A stretch of DNA of 64,000 nucleotides from Laburnicola sp. R22_1 (lineage: Eukaryota; Ascomycota; Dothideomycetes; Pleosporales; Didymosphaeriaceae). Position numbers and translations under genes: made by a program. Every line of letters begins with the position of its first letter. The first letter of the stretch is position 1. The stretch covers positions 2,852,001 to 2,916,000 of the forward strand of contig JACONQ010000008.1 in assembly GCA_014281115.1 (NCBI GenBank), in the 5' to 3' direction. The notes beneath the pieces were generated by a model that was not told the origin of the DNA, searched no databases, and was given only the letters and a program-made list of their open reading frames with translations. This document shows, in pieces, positions 1 to 10,943 of this stretch.

Positions 1-500
1 ACTAGTGTTAATAGCTAAGCGCACTATTTATTGCGCCACCTAGTTGGCCTTAAAGTGTGGATTAAGAAATATTATATGCCTTTGCTATAGCGCGTAGACT
101 AGAATAAAGACCTGCGTTAAAATCGCTAATAGCTAATTGTATAGCTAGCTTATGGGCGTCTATTTTAATAAGTGTTATTAGGAGATATCGCGTGTTTTGT
201 GTAGGTGTCGCGTTTTAGTAGGGTGGCTAGAATCTCTATATGGCCGGCAACTATATAGCTAAGCTTTAGTATTGTATTATACTATAGGCAATTCGTACGC
301 CCTTAGTGCCGCACTAAAATAGGAAGGTAGCATAGCATTTAATAGAAAATAATAGTCTCATATATTTTACCTTACACCACTCCTTTTTTTTCCAACAACT
401 ATACAGCGTTTCCTTACAGCGTTTTGTCGCGAGTAAGTTCCTAAGGTCTTTAATACAGACCTGTTAAGTACTTTGTTAAGTTTTACGCAGTGCATAGTTT
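1..500. other. AT-rich, RIP-like eroded DNA, no gene
   Basis: The first 500 bases are rich in TA dinucleotides and runs such as ctatag and ttaatag, with no open frame that looks like a protein. This composition fits transposon DNA eroded by RIP. I cannot name the parent element. Confidence 0.5.
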
Positions 501-504
501 AAAG

Positions 505-1600
505 TTAACAATTGTAACATCCTACACTACGTAGCAGAACACACTGTGTGGCGAGACAAATAAGGGGTACTTTGACTTTCAACAACTAGAAAGCTTATGC
601 GCACAACAAATATCGCTATAACTCTACAAAAATAATCTGCTGCAGGTAATTCTAAATGTCTGTGTTCTACTTTGCCTAAAAATTACGATCGTATCGTCGC
701 CTCCGCGCCTGATTTGTACAGCGCCTTGTATTGTGCCATAACAGGCTTCCCTCCTCACAGCGCCAACCTCAAGCCTTTTTCGCTCCGAATTTTGTAGAAT
801 AGCCTTATCCTACCCTCACAACCTCCCTCTAATACCAGGAAGTCATTATCAGCCCTATGCGCACTGCGGGGCGCGATTTCATGCAGCGCCGCCCCGTCGA
901 TTGGTACTTCCAGCGGAAGCGAACCACCAATCCGGGCTAATGCGAGGTGACCGCGCACGTCTTACCTCATGCACCGGTGGGTATTTTATTGTAAGATATG
1001 TGGCTGTGCAGATTGCACAAGCACTCGGAACATTACTAATCTAACTCAGGATTGGGAGCAGTGCCAAGAACCCTCAGGGCCACGGTGCTTGTTAGTCCAG
1101 CTAACGCATTTCCAGCGCTGAAACCAGCCATCTTGTTGTACATTTCGAGACGCGGTCTAACGCACAGTTATATCCACGTTGTAACGTAGACACATACCAT
1201 TACGACGCCCTTAAGCTCCGGAACCCCGCTATTGTTCTCTCCGCTGACCGAACGAAAGACCTGATCCAGCCCCACCACGTCCTCATGCTTCTCGAGTCCA
1301 CCAGCACCGATTTCTAGACCAAGCCGCAGCGAGCTCTAGTCTCGGCTCGTCTCGTTGGAGGGGAATACGATGTGATGGGAAGGATATAAAATAAGATAGA
1401 GCGCGGCGGCCTTGGAAATCGAAGCCTGCGCTTCGGCAAGTGGGTTCAACTGAGCGCTACTGGCAAAACGCCGTCGTTGCAAGCGCATACAAAGGTGGAA
1501 AGGCCCTGTATGCTTTGGTGATACAGCTGTCGTGTGGGTAAACAACTAGCGGCTCCTTACACAAGCACTGCAATCGTTAGGACCGTGGAGAGGTGCTTCA
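505..1600 (-). repeat. Left copy of a 1.1-kb inverted duplication
   Basis: Read on the minus strand this segment matches 11090-12150 read on the plus strand over most of its length. Shared blocks include the GAAAGTCAAAGTACCCCT-type stretch (here 568-585, there about 12094-12110), the GACTTCCTGGTATTAGAGGGAGG-like coding stretch near 830 and 11840, and the tract around 1500 that pairs with 11165. Both copies carry short degenerate frames and no complete gene, and they differ at many sites. It may be a fragment of an old gene or unclassified transposon. Confidence 0.65.
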
Positions 1601-1764
1601 GTACGACCTCCGATGGTTATGAGGAATTTGGATTGTTTATATTCGTGAGGGATGACTATAAGTAGAGCTGTGGTGGTGGCCATGCACGGCAAGACCTACA
1701 CTATCCAGAGCTGCATACAGCACTCTTCTCTTTAGCCATATCTACAAACCATCGCCTCCTTAAC

Positions 1765-1855
1765 AACCCTATGGCCAGTGCGGCTCGGCCATCCTCCCTG
1801 CTAGTGGTGGCGAGCAGAAGTATCTTATGCGTCAATTGTCAGCTTGTAAGTATCG
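1765..1855 (-). repeat. Short repeat, inverted copy of 7745-7835
   Basis: About 90 bases that include CCCTGCTAGTGGTGGCGAGC and TTATGCGTCAATTGTCAGCT. The reverse complement of the same block lies at about 7745-7835. The pair flanks the HET gene, the minisatellite and the Tc1 element. Its nature (MITE remnant or the edge of a duplication) is not clear. Confidence 0.6.
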
Positions 1856-2003
1856 CTAATTATGTTGCCACTAAACCCAAGCCTGTGGCAGACCTGCTGA
1901 GGTTTGTTTTAGTGCAGCACTCTTTACGGTGAGCATTTCCACAGTTAAACGCTATACAAGCAGACGAAGTGTATACGTAAACCTCGTTCACACGACTCGT
2001 ACG

Positions 2004-4041
2004 TTACACGACTCGCACGGTGGTCCTCTGTCCCACCACACAGTCACTCTGAATCAACCCAATACCAACCCTTCTGTACTCGGCATCCACACTAGTCGGC
2101 CTGACAACTAGTACATAGTACTCCTCAATACCACCATTTCTCTTTCTTCCTACGACAACACATTCTTTGCAAAGATCTTTACCGCCCTCAACGTCATATT
2201 GTATCCACCCTTTTTGCGCTCCATCGGAATCCAAGACTGCATACTGTGCCTCATAGAGTTGCATCGTACGGTTCTGAAATGTCCATAGGTTGGAGAGTAT
2301 GGCATGGTCGCATTCGCACTCTTCATCGAACCGGAGGTGATCAATCCAATCAACTTTGCCGAAGGGGATGTCCATGAACTGAATGCCTCCGCTATATGCC
2401 ATCCATGACCAAGATGGCACATGATGGTCGTACGCAATCTCCTTCATATTTTCGTTAGACGCCAGCCAGAGGAGACTCCTGTGAAGGTACTTCTGGAAGA
2501 TGCCATATCTGCTTTGACATGCCAAGGCACCTCCGATACGCTCCTCCAACCCAGATATTGCAACACATCTGTCGGTTGGGACTGTAAGGATCCGCCTCGA
2601 ATAATTCTGGAAAAGAAAGGAGATGCAATCTAGGGTACGCCGCTCGCCTGATTCAAGGAGTCGGCTCGGGAAGTTTGGATCGAGCGTGAAGTACCTGTTT
2701 GTGGGAGGGCTGGGAGAAAAAATTATTAAGATGCCGCCTTCGAGGTTTTGAAGTTCTCACCTTCGTAGCTGAGTAAGGTTCTCACAGTAGACCCCTTCAC
2801 CACATTCCCAGTATGTCTGCTTAGCACTAAAGTGGATAGTCCGTCGCGCCAAAACCCCTTCTTGCATTACCCATGCTCGCGTGTTGAGCTGAGCCTTGCC
2901 CACATCGTTGTCAAAATCATCTATATCGGTGCTGATGTAGAATCGCTTGCCTAACGCATCTTGAACATAGACATACTCGGGGCTTAAGTCACGCTCGAGG
3001 AACCCCGCGTTGGAGTTGACAGCCGCAGTTGCAGCAATTGTGCAGTAAGCCTGCGAAAAGACGCTTTCCATTCGGCCAGATTCGCTTTTCCAGTCCTCAC
3101 CATTGTCCCCGTATTGAATGATGCAGAGTGAGTCGATCCAGAGATAGAGGATGCCAAGTTCTCGGGTCACTTTGACGGCGTCTTGGAAACTCTTCGGTAG
3201 TTCAGAGAGACTAAATCCTCTCAGCCGTCGGACAATGTTATCCTGAGTTGTACAGAACCCTTTTTTCTCTTCGTCTGAGAGGTTGCCCCAGCAATGCGAT
3301 AATGCGATGTATTTTCGCCTGCTTGTTTTCGAAATACGAACCAGGCATACAAAATCTGAAGCGTAACCTGAATCCTTTGGATCACCGACGTAGAGAACTC
3401 TCGTCGGCAATGCTGTTTTGGTTTCACCTTGGTGCTTGTTACAATAGTGGGACTCGTCACACCAACGAAGCCATGCGCGGAGCAGTGAAAATCGTGCAGA
3501 GTTATCAGGTTCAGGTAGGATTGGGCGGCCGATTGGGGCGCTGGAACCCGTATGAGCGTATACTGTAACAAAGATATGCTATAAGTATGCATTCTATTTG
3601 GTGTATAAGAGCGATCGTGAGCACTGACCTGGTTCCCTACATAACCGCAGAAGACGCGGGCCGCTTTCTCCTTTCCTGAGTGCCGACTGTGTTCGCTTTA
3701 TGTCGATATTTCCGTCATCATCATTGCAGTGGTGCTGAAATGCTCGGAGGAGCAATTTGCAGATCGAACAGCTTCCTGCAGAAGTACGTATATCAGAAAG
3801 ACTAGCGTTGTAAGTAGCATATGTGTGAAGTCCATCCACAATCGCGCTGCAGCAGGGACAAGAGTGAACCGTAGCAGGTGTCGCACGTAATGGTAGTCCC
3901 CAGAGAAGGTAGCGCGCAAAGACATCGTCAAAGCGGAGAACCCAATCGTTGTACTGCTTCCAAATTATTATTAATTCTAGCGTTCACATGAAAGAGGAAA
4001 CCGGAGGTGTACTTACCATCTATAACACCAAACACCAGCAT
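2004..4041 (-). CDS. HET-domain (heterokaryon incompatibility) protein
   Basis: Four exons join in one frame: 4041-4017, 3976-3629, 3562-2761 and 2694-2004, giving 621 residues. Introns are 40, 66 and 66 bp with GTAAGT, GTCAGT and GTGAGA donors. HET-family hallmarks are visible: an N-terminal SCPCC and GSCSICKLLL region, YIALSHCWG near residues 209-217, LWIDSLCIIQ near 265-274, NTRAWVMQEG near 351, and a C-terminal VPSWSWMAYSGG. HET proteins act in allorecognition and can trigger cell death when incompatible alleles meet; the partner of this one cannot be told. The proposed ATG lies inside the first unit of the adjacent minisatellite, so this start and the short first exon are the weakest part. 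If that exon is wrong, translation would have to begin at a later codon in exon 2. No internal stop was found in the spliced frame. Confidence 0.85.
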
Positions 4042-5860
4042 TAGCAAGAGCCTCGCATCTCAGTATTCGCACGCCAACTTACATCCTACACCACCAGACA
4101 CACTAGCATTAGCAGCAGCCTCGCATCCTAGTGTTCCTAGGCCAACTTACCGCCTACACCACCAGACACACCAGCATTAGCAAGAGCCTCGCATCTCAGT
4201 ATTCGCACGCCAACTTACATCCTATACCGCCAGACACATCAGCATTAGCAGCACCCTCGCATCTCAGTGTTCGCACGCCAACTTACCGCCTACACCACCA
4301 GACACACCAGTATTAGCAGCAGCCTCGCATCTCAGTGTTTGCAGGTCAACTTACGCGCTGCACCACCAGACACACCTGCATTAGCAGCAGCCTCGCATCT
4401 CAGTGTTCGCACGCCAACTTACATCCTATACCGCCAGACACACCAGCATTAGCAGCAGCCTCGCATCTCAGTGTTTGCAGGTCAACTTACGCGCTGCACC
4501 ACCAGACACACCTGCATTAGCAGCAGCCTCGCATCTCAGTGTTCGCACGCCAACTTACATCCTATACCGCCAGACACACCAGCATTAGCAGCAGCCTCGC
4601 ATCTCAGTGTTCGCACGCCAACTTACCGCCTACACCACCAGACACACCAGTATTAGCAGCAGCTTCGCATCTCAGTGTTCCTAGGCCAACTTACCGCCTA
4701 CACCACCAGACACACCAGCATTAGCATCAGCCTCGCATCTCAGTATTCGCACGCCAACTTACATCCTATACCGCCAGACACATCAGCATTAGCAGCACCC
4801 TCGCATCTCAGTGTTCGCACGCCAACTTACCGCCTACACCACCAGACACACCAGTATTAGCAGCAGCCTCGCATCTTAGGGTTTGCAGGTCAACTTACTA
4901 ACTACACCACCAGACACACCAGTATTAGCAGCAGCCTCGCATCTCAGGGTTTGCAGGCCAACTTACGAACTACACCACCAGACACACCCGCATTAGCAGT
5001 AGCCTCGCATCTTAGGGTTTGCAGGTCAACTTACGCGCTGCACCACCAGACACACTAGCATTAGCAGCAGCTTCGCATCTCAGTATTCGCACGCCAACTT
5101 ACCCACTACACCACCAGACACACTAGTATTAGCAGCAGCCTCGCATCTTAGTATTCGCACGCCAACTTACCAACTACACCACCAGACACACTAGCATTAG
5201 CAGCAGCTTCGCATCTTAGTGTTCGTAGGCCAACTTACGTCCTACACCGCCAGACACATCAGCATTAGCAGCAGCTTCGCATCTCAGTGTTCGCATGCCA
5301 ACTTACATACTACACCACCAGACACACCTGCATTAGCAGCAGCCTCGCATCTCAGTGTTCGCACGCCAACTTACCGCCTACACCACCAGACACACCAGTA
5401 TTAGCAGCAGCTTCGCATCTCAGTGTTCGCATGCTAACTTACATACTACACCACCAGACACACTAGCATTAGCAGCAGCCTCGCATCTTAGTGTTTGTAG
5501 GCCAACTTACGTCCTACACCGCCAGACACACCAGCATTAGCAGCAGCCTCGCATCTCAGTGTTCGCACGCCAACTTACCGCCTACACCACCAGACACACC
5601 AGTATTAGCAGCACCTTCACATCTCAGTGTTCACACGCCAACTTACATACTACACCACCAGACACACCAGCATTAGCAGCAGCTTCGCATCTCAGTGTTC
5701 GCACGCCAACTTACATCCTACACCACCAGACACACCAGCATTAGCAGCAGCCTCGCATCTCAGTGTTTGTAGGCCAACTTACGTCCTACATTGCCAGACA
5801 CACCAGCATTAGCAGCGACCTTGCGTGTTAATATATGCTGGTTGGCTTACTTCCTAAAAA
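4013..5860. repeat. 68-bp minisatellite, about 26-27 units
   Basis: A strictly periodic tandem array. Identical phases recur at multiples of 68 bases (for example 4131, 4267, 4335, 4403, 4471, 4539, 4675, 5219, 5355, 5491, 5559, 5627) with no indels across the core. Plus-strand units read CTCGCATCTCAGTGTTCGCA, then GCCAACTTAC, then CACCACCAGACACACCAG. Outer units (near 4013-4060 and 5815-5860) are more diverged. The many 61-residue plus-strand frames are by-products of the period and are not genes. On the minus strand each unit carries ATGCTGGTG followed about 27 bases later by GTAAGT, matching the first exon and donor of the HET gene. Confidence 0.95.
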
Positions 5861-6133
5861 AATGTTAATACAATATTAAGTATCTTGTGGTAAATCCTTA
5901 CCTTCTAATTATATTATTAGCTAGAATCAGATAATTTTAGCAAGAACTGCCAGGCTACCGTAAATGACCACGTATTTCCCATGTCTTTACTCACTCTAAC
6001 TAGTAGAAGCGTACCTATAATAAAAGGATAAGTTATAGAAGATAGGTGTCTAGTGAGAGTAAAAGGGTGTGTCTGAGTTGTAGTTGTAAATGTGGGGTAG
6101 TCTAGCCACTGCTGCCTAAATGTGTCGGTCCTA

Positions 6134-7667
6134 CGGAGGTGCCTTTCAAAAGTTTTTGCCCACCTTGGCGAGCAGGGGGTTCTGTGCTATTCCTAATTAA
6201 GAGCGTTCTCCGGCTGGCTCTAGCTCTGGCTTCCTGAGCCTCCGACCCTCCTTATACTCGTTGCCTCCATTGAGCTCAAGGATCTGTTCTATATGGTATG
6301 GAATCCGCTCAATCCAAGCCTGTATTTTCTCCTAAGGCAGCTCTCTCCAGCACTGCTCCCATGCCCGTACTGCCTCTGCTCTATTCTTAGGAGCTCCTTT
6401 CTTCGTAGTAGCCCTTTTCATCCATGGCCAGCAAGGCTCAATAGAATTCAAATCAGGAGAGTTACCACACCAGATAATCCTCTTAACATCATGAATGCTA
6501 TATATATAGCTTTGAACGTAGTGGTCGTGAGAAGGCGCCTTGTCTTCCTGTACAACTGTTCTAGGCCGCGTAGCCTTACACTGCTTTGCAAAAGGAATAA
6601 GCTTTGGCAGCAGAATTGTTGTCTGGTACCGGTACCAGTCAATTCCTGAGCCACTGCCTCGGCTGAGCTTTCCAGTCCTCTGGTTCCATCTCCACTGGGG
6701 CAGCCGTCCAGGCTTGGTACGGAGACCTAGGCGACGCATGCCATTCTCAAGCTCCCACTCAGCCTTTTTGATAGGCTCAAGCTCCTTGTTCAGTTCATCA
6801 ATTTGAGCAGCAGCAGCCTCCTTCTCTTTCTTTGTTTCTGGCGTCCAGCAGTGGCAGGGGCCCTTCTTGTCGTACGAGAAACAGCCCCAAAACATAAATT
6901 CAGAGTAGCCTTTCCATCTCTCACGAATACAGCTCCGTACGAAGGCCTCATCTGCTTTCCTCCATACTCGATATCCTCCACGCCTATGGTTGAGAACAAC
7001 AGACGTTTCGTCTGACCAGATAACATTCTTCTAATCTTTAAGCGTCCAGTCTTGATGGGCCTGGCACCACTTATATCGATCCTCCTTCATCTGCTTCGTT
7101 AACCTAGGCTTCCTCGTTGGCTTGGTCTTCTTGAAGCCTGCCTTCCTTAAGATTCGCCAGACTGTGGCAGCTGAGATATTGAATCCTTCTTGGCTAAGTG
7201 CGCCAGCAACGTCAGCGCAAGACTTCTCTCGCCCATATCGATCAGTGCGTACGGTGTTGACTACTTTCTCGGAGACTTCAGATTGCTTTGATGGCCGGCC
7301 AGATCGATAGGCGTTTTCAAGATGCTTATCTTCAAGCTTCAGCGGCCGCTGGCCTGGATCGAAACCTCGCTCGATTGCTCGCGCGTATATAGAGTTGATC
7401 GTACGCTTCTCGATTCCAGTGAGTCCGGTGATCTCATTGTTTGACTTGCCTATAGCCTTAAGAACGACTACCGTGGCACGAGTAGAGTTATCGTGATGAA
7501 CCATAGCGACAGTACTAGATAGATCAATTGACAGAGAGTAGTAGTTACAGAGGGTAAGGCCTGAGGTTGAGAAGTGGCCACGTCAACTCGGAGATGCTTC
7601 CCGATCTGGAATGTGGCGCATACCCCTGCTCGCCAAGGTGGGCAAAAACTTTTGAAAGGCACCTCCG
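6134..7667 (-). mobile_element. Tc1/mariner-type DNA transposon, nearly intact
   Basis: Two terminal inverted repeats of about 45 bp begin CGGAGGTGCCTTTCAAAAGT at each outer end and are flanked by TA (6132-6133 and 7668-7669), the Tc1/mariner target duplication. The element is 1534 bp and holds one transposase gene on the minus strand. A second, heavily mutated copy with the same ends lies at 41152-42668. Confidence 0.93.
6332..7504 (-). pseudogene. Tc1/mariner transposase with one in-frame stop
   Basis: One frame of 391 codons from the start near 7504 to the stop at 6332, broken only by a TAG at 7033-7031. The N-terminal part has the helix-turn-helix expected of Tc1-like transposases (KSNNEITGLTGIEKRTINSI). 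The DD34E acidic residues are all present: WSDET just after the stop, QEDKAPSH, and NSPDLNSIEP. The stop replaces the tryptophan usually found before the first catalytic strand. On the plus strand this is CCA to CTA, a C-to-T change at CpA, the preferred RIP context. Otherwise the gene looks complete, so inactivation is probably recent. Confidence 0.9.
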
Positions 7668-7669
7668 TA

Positions 7670-8098
7670 CAATTGTTCCGATTGTTAGCTGCCTCCTTGC
7701 TGCCCGCAAACCAATTAGGATAAGTAATACTAGGTTAATTAACGGTATTTACAAGCTGACAATTGACGCATAAGATACTTCCGCTCGCCACCACTAGCAG
7801 GGAGGAAGGCCGAGCCGCACCGGCCATAGGGTTGTCGAGAGCTACTTTTGAAATTACGAAGTGCAGAGAAAAGACTGGACCGACTGCCTTCTTAGGTGTC
7901 GCTGTGGCGGTTAAGCTTAGCCGCATCCACCAGCCACAGTTCGCTTAATCTCGCGCTAACAGCTTCGGGTGACGCATGTAATGCCACCTTCCAAACCTCC
8001 ACAATTTCTCGCCACCGTGTCTCCGCCAACAAAAAAGGGCCTTTCTATAATTCCCCTTAACTTATCAGTCGTTCCAATCAACCAACCGCAGCCTCAAT
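7670..8098. other. Intergenic stretch with short inverted-repeat partner
   Basis: About 7745-7835 is the reverse complement of 1765-1855. The rest shows no convincing gene. The last 60 bases before 8099 include a pyrimidine-rich leader suitable as a 5' untranslated region for the next ORF. Confidence 0.4.
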
Positions 8099-8854
8099 AT
8101 GCCAAATATCATCCGCAGACCACGTTCTCGGCCGCCTGAGCGTCGAAACAATCGACCTTCCGATGCTGGCACGCATCTTACCTATACGGAACGGCGCAAT
8201 ATCTACTACCTTTCGCAAAATTCACGGCACAGTCAAAGGGCGATAGCCTCTACCCTTCGGCTTCCTCGTTCAACTGTACAGTCGACTATATACGCTATGA
8301 CCGGGCGATCTAGGAAGCAACAGCCCCGCAAGCAAAATTCTGCTATGGCTGGTAGCAGCGCCGCCTGCACACCATGCGCACCTCATTCACCAGAGATGCA
8401 GTCAACCATCCAACAGACTTCCTCATACTATCCCTCGAGCACGAAACCGACGGTATCACCCACTAGAACGTATATACTAGATGGTCCTCCTACACCTCCG
8501 CAGCCCGGCGTGGCTGCTTATAGCTGGGACAATATTGATTCAGGTGCTGGAGGCAAAGGGCCCCGATTGGCGAGCCCCTCGACCGACAGCTTTGAATTTT
8601 ATGGGTTCGACGCGCATAGAAGCGCCAATGTCGGGGTGTGCCTGCTACCGAGATTTCCGAAGCTGACGCCCATTGAGCCGCGAATTATATACGAAGAGTC
8701 TGCGGATCACACCTTTCCCTCTTCGAATCCACTACGTCAGACAATAGTTGCTGATGTGACATGCCTCAGTAGCTCTAAGGTTCGCCTTGCAGCCCCAAAC
8801 CTATCAATCGGCGGTACGGATATAGCGCAGGGAATGCGCGCAAGTATCTCCTAG
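8099..8854 (+). CDS. Hypothetical protein with N-terminal helix-turn-helix
   Basis: An uninterrupted 251-codon frame starting at an ATG after a pyrimidine-rich leader. Residues about 28-68 (TYTERRNIYYLSQNSRHSQR and following AIASTLRLPRSTVQ) look like the helix-turn-helix that opens Tc1 or pogo transposases. The remainder is Ser/Pro/Thr-rich, has no DDE motif and matches no family I recognise. It lies between mobile elements, so it could be the remnant of a transposase N-terminus fused to unrelated sequence, or a small DNA-binding protein. No intron or stop is needed to read it. Confidence 0.45.
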   Translation: MPNIIRRPRSRPPERRNNRPSDAGTHLTYTERRNIYYLSQNSRHSQRAIASTLRLPRSTVQSTIYAMTGRSRKQQPRKQNSAMAGSSAACTPCAPHSPEMQSTIQQTSSYYPSSTKPTVSPTRTYILDGPPTPPQPGVAAYSWDNIDSGAGGKGPRLASPSTDSFEFYGFDAHRSANVGVCLLPRFPKLTPIEPRIIYEESADHTFPSSNPLRQTIVADVTCLSSSKVRLAAPNLSIGGTDIAQGMRASIS

Positions 8855-9093
8855 TTGTCTCGTGTTACATAAGCCGGTTCCAAAGTGAATCTGTATTTTA
8901 TTGCCCAGTCTTTCTTAGTTTCTAATACATGGTCACAGTGAATCTTTAGACTAAAGTCTTCTAACCTGCCAGACTTCGAATTTAGTCGCAGACCAACGCA
9001 TTCGCACATTACTAGCTATGCATGAGGAGGCACACAATCACCATCCATCGCACCCGGCTGAATCCAGTAGCCCATAAGCAAGGCAATCCGCAC

Positions 9094-9847
9094 CTACGTT
9101 TTGTCTACACAATCACTCTCCTCGAATGGGTCACTGCCAAACTCATCAAAAGCCGGTTGTCCTCCCGGACAGCTTGGTTTTTCCAAACAAGACTGGGAAA
9201 CACGGTCCCCGCTCATCGTTGGATCATTTACTACGTTTTTCCTAGTTAGAACTGCGTTGGTCACTAGACGTGGACTCTTTCTACCTTTCTCGCATTGACT
9301 CGGCTCCGAAGTGCTTGACGGAGACTCGTGTTGGCCGCATATATTTTCAAAGTACCGAAAAGCTCGGCTGAGCGCGTTGGTGGTCGCGCCCTTCTTGGCC
9401 TTCTCGAAGGCCACCGCTTTACTATCGCAGTCCTCGACATGCCCATAGCCGATATCCTGTAATTTGTTAACTGGTCAAACAACACAGCAAAGCTTAGCAG
9501 ACTGACGTCATGGAAAGGGCCATTGCTTAGAGACAATCGCACAATTACTGAAAGTCCTACTGAGACCCTCCCAGTGCTCTGGGCTATGTCTACCTGCGTT
9601 GGCAGTAAGAATGGGGTCAATGATTGCCGGTGATACTAGGAAGACATACGAAATCTATCTCGAAGCCTCGGATTGCAGTTGACCAGCCGTTAAATCCGAA
9701 AAGTCTATTTGCCGAACCGACAATGCGACTATGCGCCTCATCATCGTTTGTACATGGCTGTTCAAGTTGGGATGGTGGCGCGGACGGTGCTATAGATGAA
9801 CCGTGTCGTTTGAGTGTTGTAGTACCATGGCTATCTGATGAAAACAT
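9094..9847 (-). CDS. Short RAD52-like single-strand annealing protein
   Basis: Three exons splice in frame: 9847-9637, 9583-9507 and 9456-9094 (introns 53 and 50 bp), encoding 216 residues from a genuine ATG. The spliced protein reads through RAD52-family landmarks in order: ANRLFGFNGWSTAIRGFEID, then GRVSVGLSVIVRLSL, then DIGYGHVEDCDSKAVAFEKA followed by KKGATTNALSRAFRYF. In Rad52 this region forms the annealing ring that binds single-stranded DNA. The usual block before FGFNGWS (about 30-40 residues) is replaced by an unrelated N-terminus, and after ENICG the canonical NCLYDKDYL segment is missing. At 216 residues it is far shorter than a fungal RAD52, so it is a paralogue or decayed copy rather than the housekeeping gene. 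Reading frames and splice sites are intact, which argues against great age. It lies in the repeat-rich block. Confidence 0.75.
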
Positions 9848-10500
9848 GATGGGTAGCGCTTGTTTTACCCGTTAGAGCATTGCTACTCTCGCCACAAGCG
9901 GCTCGTTGGGTCCGGAGAGTGGATTGATCCAGTTTAACGGTCGGGTGAGACGGCTGCGCTGAATGTCACAGGGCACCTTTTGGGAACGGAACAATTAGCG
10001 AAGCGAAAGTCTGGGGGTCCGATTTACGGATACAGCCCTCCAGCTACGACATATCATAAGCGAATCCGGGTGGCCGGAACCGGACCCACTGCGGGAACCA
10101 AGATGGCCCCAATGGCGAGGGACAGCCGACAATCGGCATATGACAACTAGCCACGGTCGTCTCGGAGGTGCGCAGATCCGGGCAGGGTCCTATCTAGGAA
10201 CAAAAAAGCCTCCACAGCGGAAATCGGAACTGGACCCAGGGGAGCTAAATCAGGCCCGGCCAAGGTGTGTGAGCGGCTACTTGTTTGGCTTAGTGTTGAG
10301 GGTTCACCGTTGGCGCAGCACCAGCCACAGGTACGTCATACATCCTAGCGGATATGTGGCGCTGCTGCTGAGTCGACTGGAGCCCACAGCTTGTGAATCC
10401 GCGACTTAAGTCTGCAACGTACCGTCAAGTAACCTTCGCGATGCAGCACAACTTACGGGGTATATGTATGTTGCAGACTCCTCTATTAGCGCATCAACAT
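9848..10500. other. No gene recognised
   Basis: GC-balanced sequence between the RAD52-like gene and the nuclease-like pseudogene. Short frames exist on both strands (for example 10140-10409), but none shows a domain, signal peptide or splice pattern that I can support. Confidence 0.4.
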
Positions 10501-10509
10501 ATCCTACCG

Positions 10510-10943
10510 CATTCTAGCTCGGCAGACCCGCCGTTGACGCCTCCGCCGACCGACGAGAAGCCCTTCCGCGCAAGGCCGCACCCCACCGCGCCCTCTTCCC
10601 ACGACTCTCCATCTCCACTTCTCGCCGCCCGACTACAACGGCGATGACAACGCCGTCCCCGACTACGCGTGTTATCAAGGAACTGGTGCCCGGGAACAAA
10701 TACGGCGAGCTTTTGAAGAACAAGATGATCGATTACGCCATCAGCCTCGGGCCACCGCTCTTCTCCGAATAGCAGGTTATTACTCGGCTGGCTACTTCTC
10801 TCCCACCACTCCAGCGGACCATCAATCCATCCGACTATTCGCCTCACTGCTACAACCCCGTCGCCATCAGCATCGAGACCAAGTCGCCCGACGGCAGCAA
10901 GAAGAACGGCGAGGTGCAGCTGTCCGTCTGGGCAATGGCATAA
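10510..10943 (+). pseudogene. Fragment of a fungal PD-(D/E)XK nuclease-like protein
   Basis: From an ATG at 10644 one frame reads GNKYGELLKNKMIDYAISLG, reaches a TAG at 10768-10770, then continues in the same frame to INPSDYSPHCYNPVAISIET and KSPDGSKKNGEVQLSVWAMA before a TAA at 10941-10943. The order (a KxxDY helix, then a hydrophobic strand AISIETK, then QLSVW) is that of the fungal PD-(D/E)XK nuclease-like domain family often found in repeat-rich regions. The stop lies in a GAA TAG CAG context and could be CAG to TAG by RIP. Both ends are missing, so this is a relic. Confidence 0.6.

Noticed and set aside
755..958. Minus-strand 67-codon ORF as a gene
   Set aside because: It is part of the degenerate inverted duplication; the paired copy at 11766-12017 has a different frame and length.
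4131..5812. A family of twelve 61-residue plus-strand ORFs
   Set aside because: They are the translated minisatellite. A 68-bp period (not a multiple of 3) forces the same stop after about 2.7 units in each phase, so they repeat without being genes.
4013..5860. CRISPR-like array
   Set aside because: The whole 68-bp unit repeats with no unique spacers, and the genome is clearly eukaryotic.
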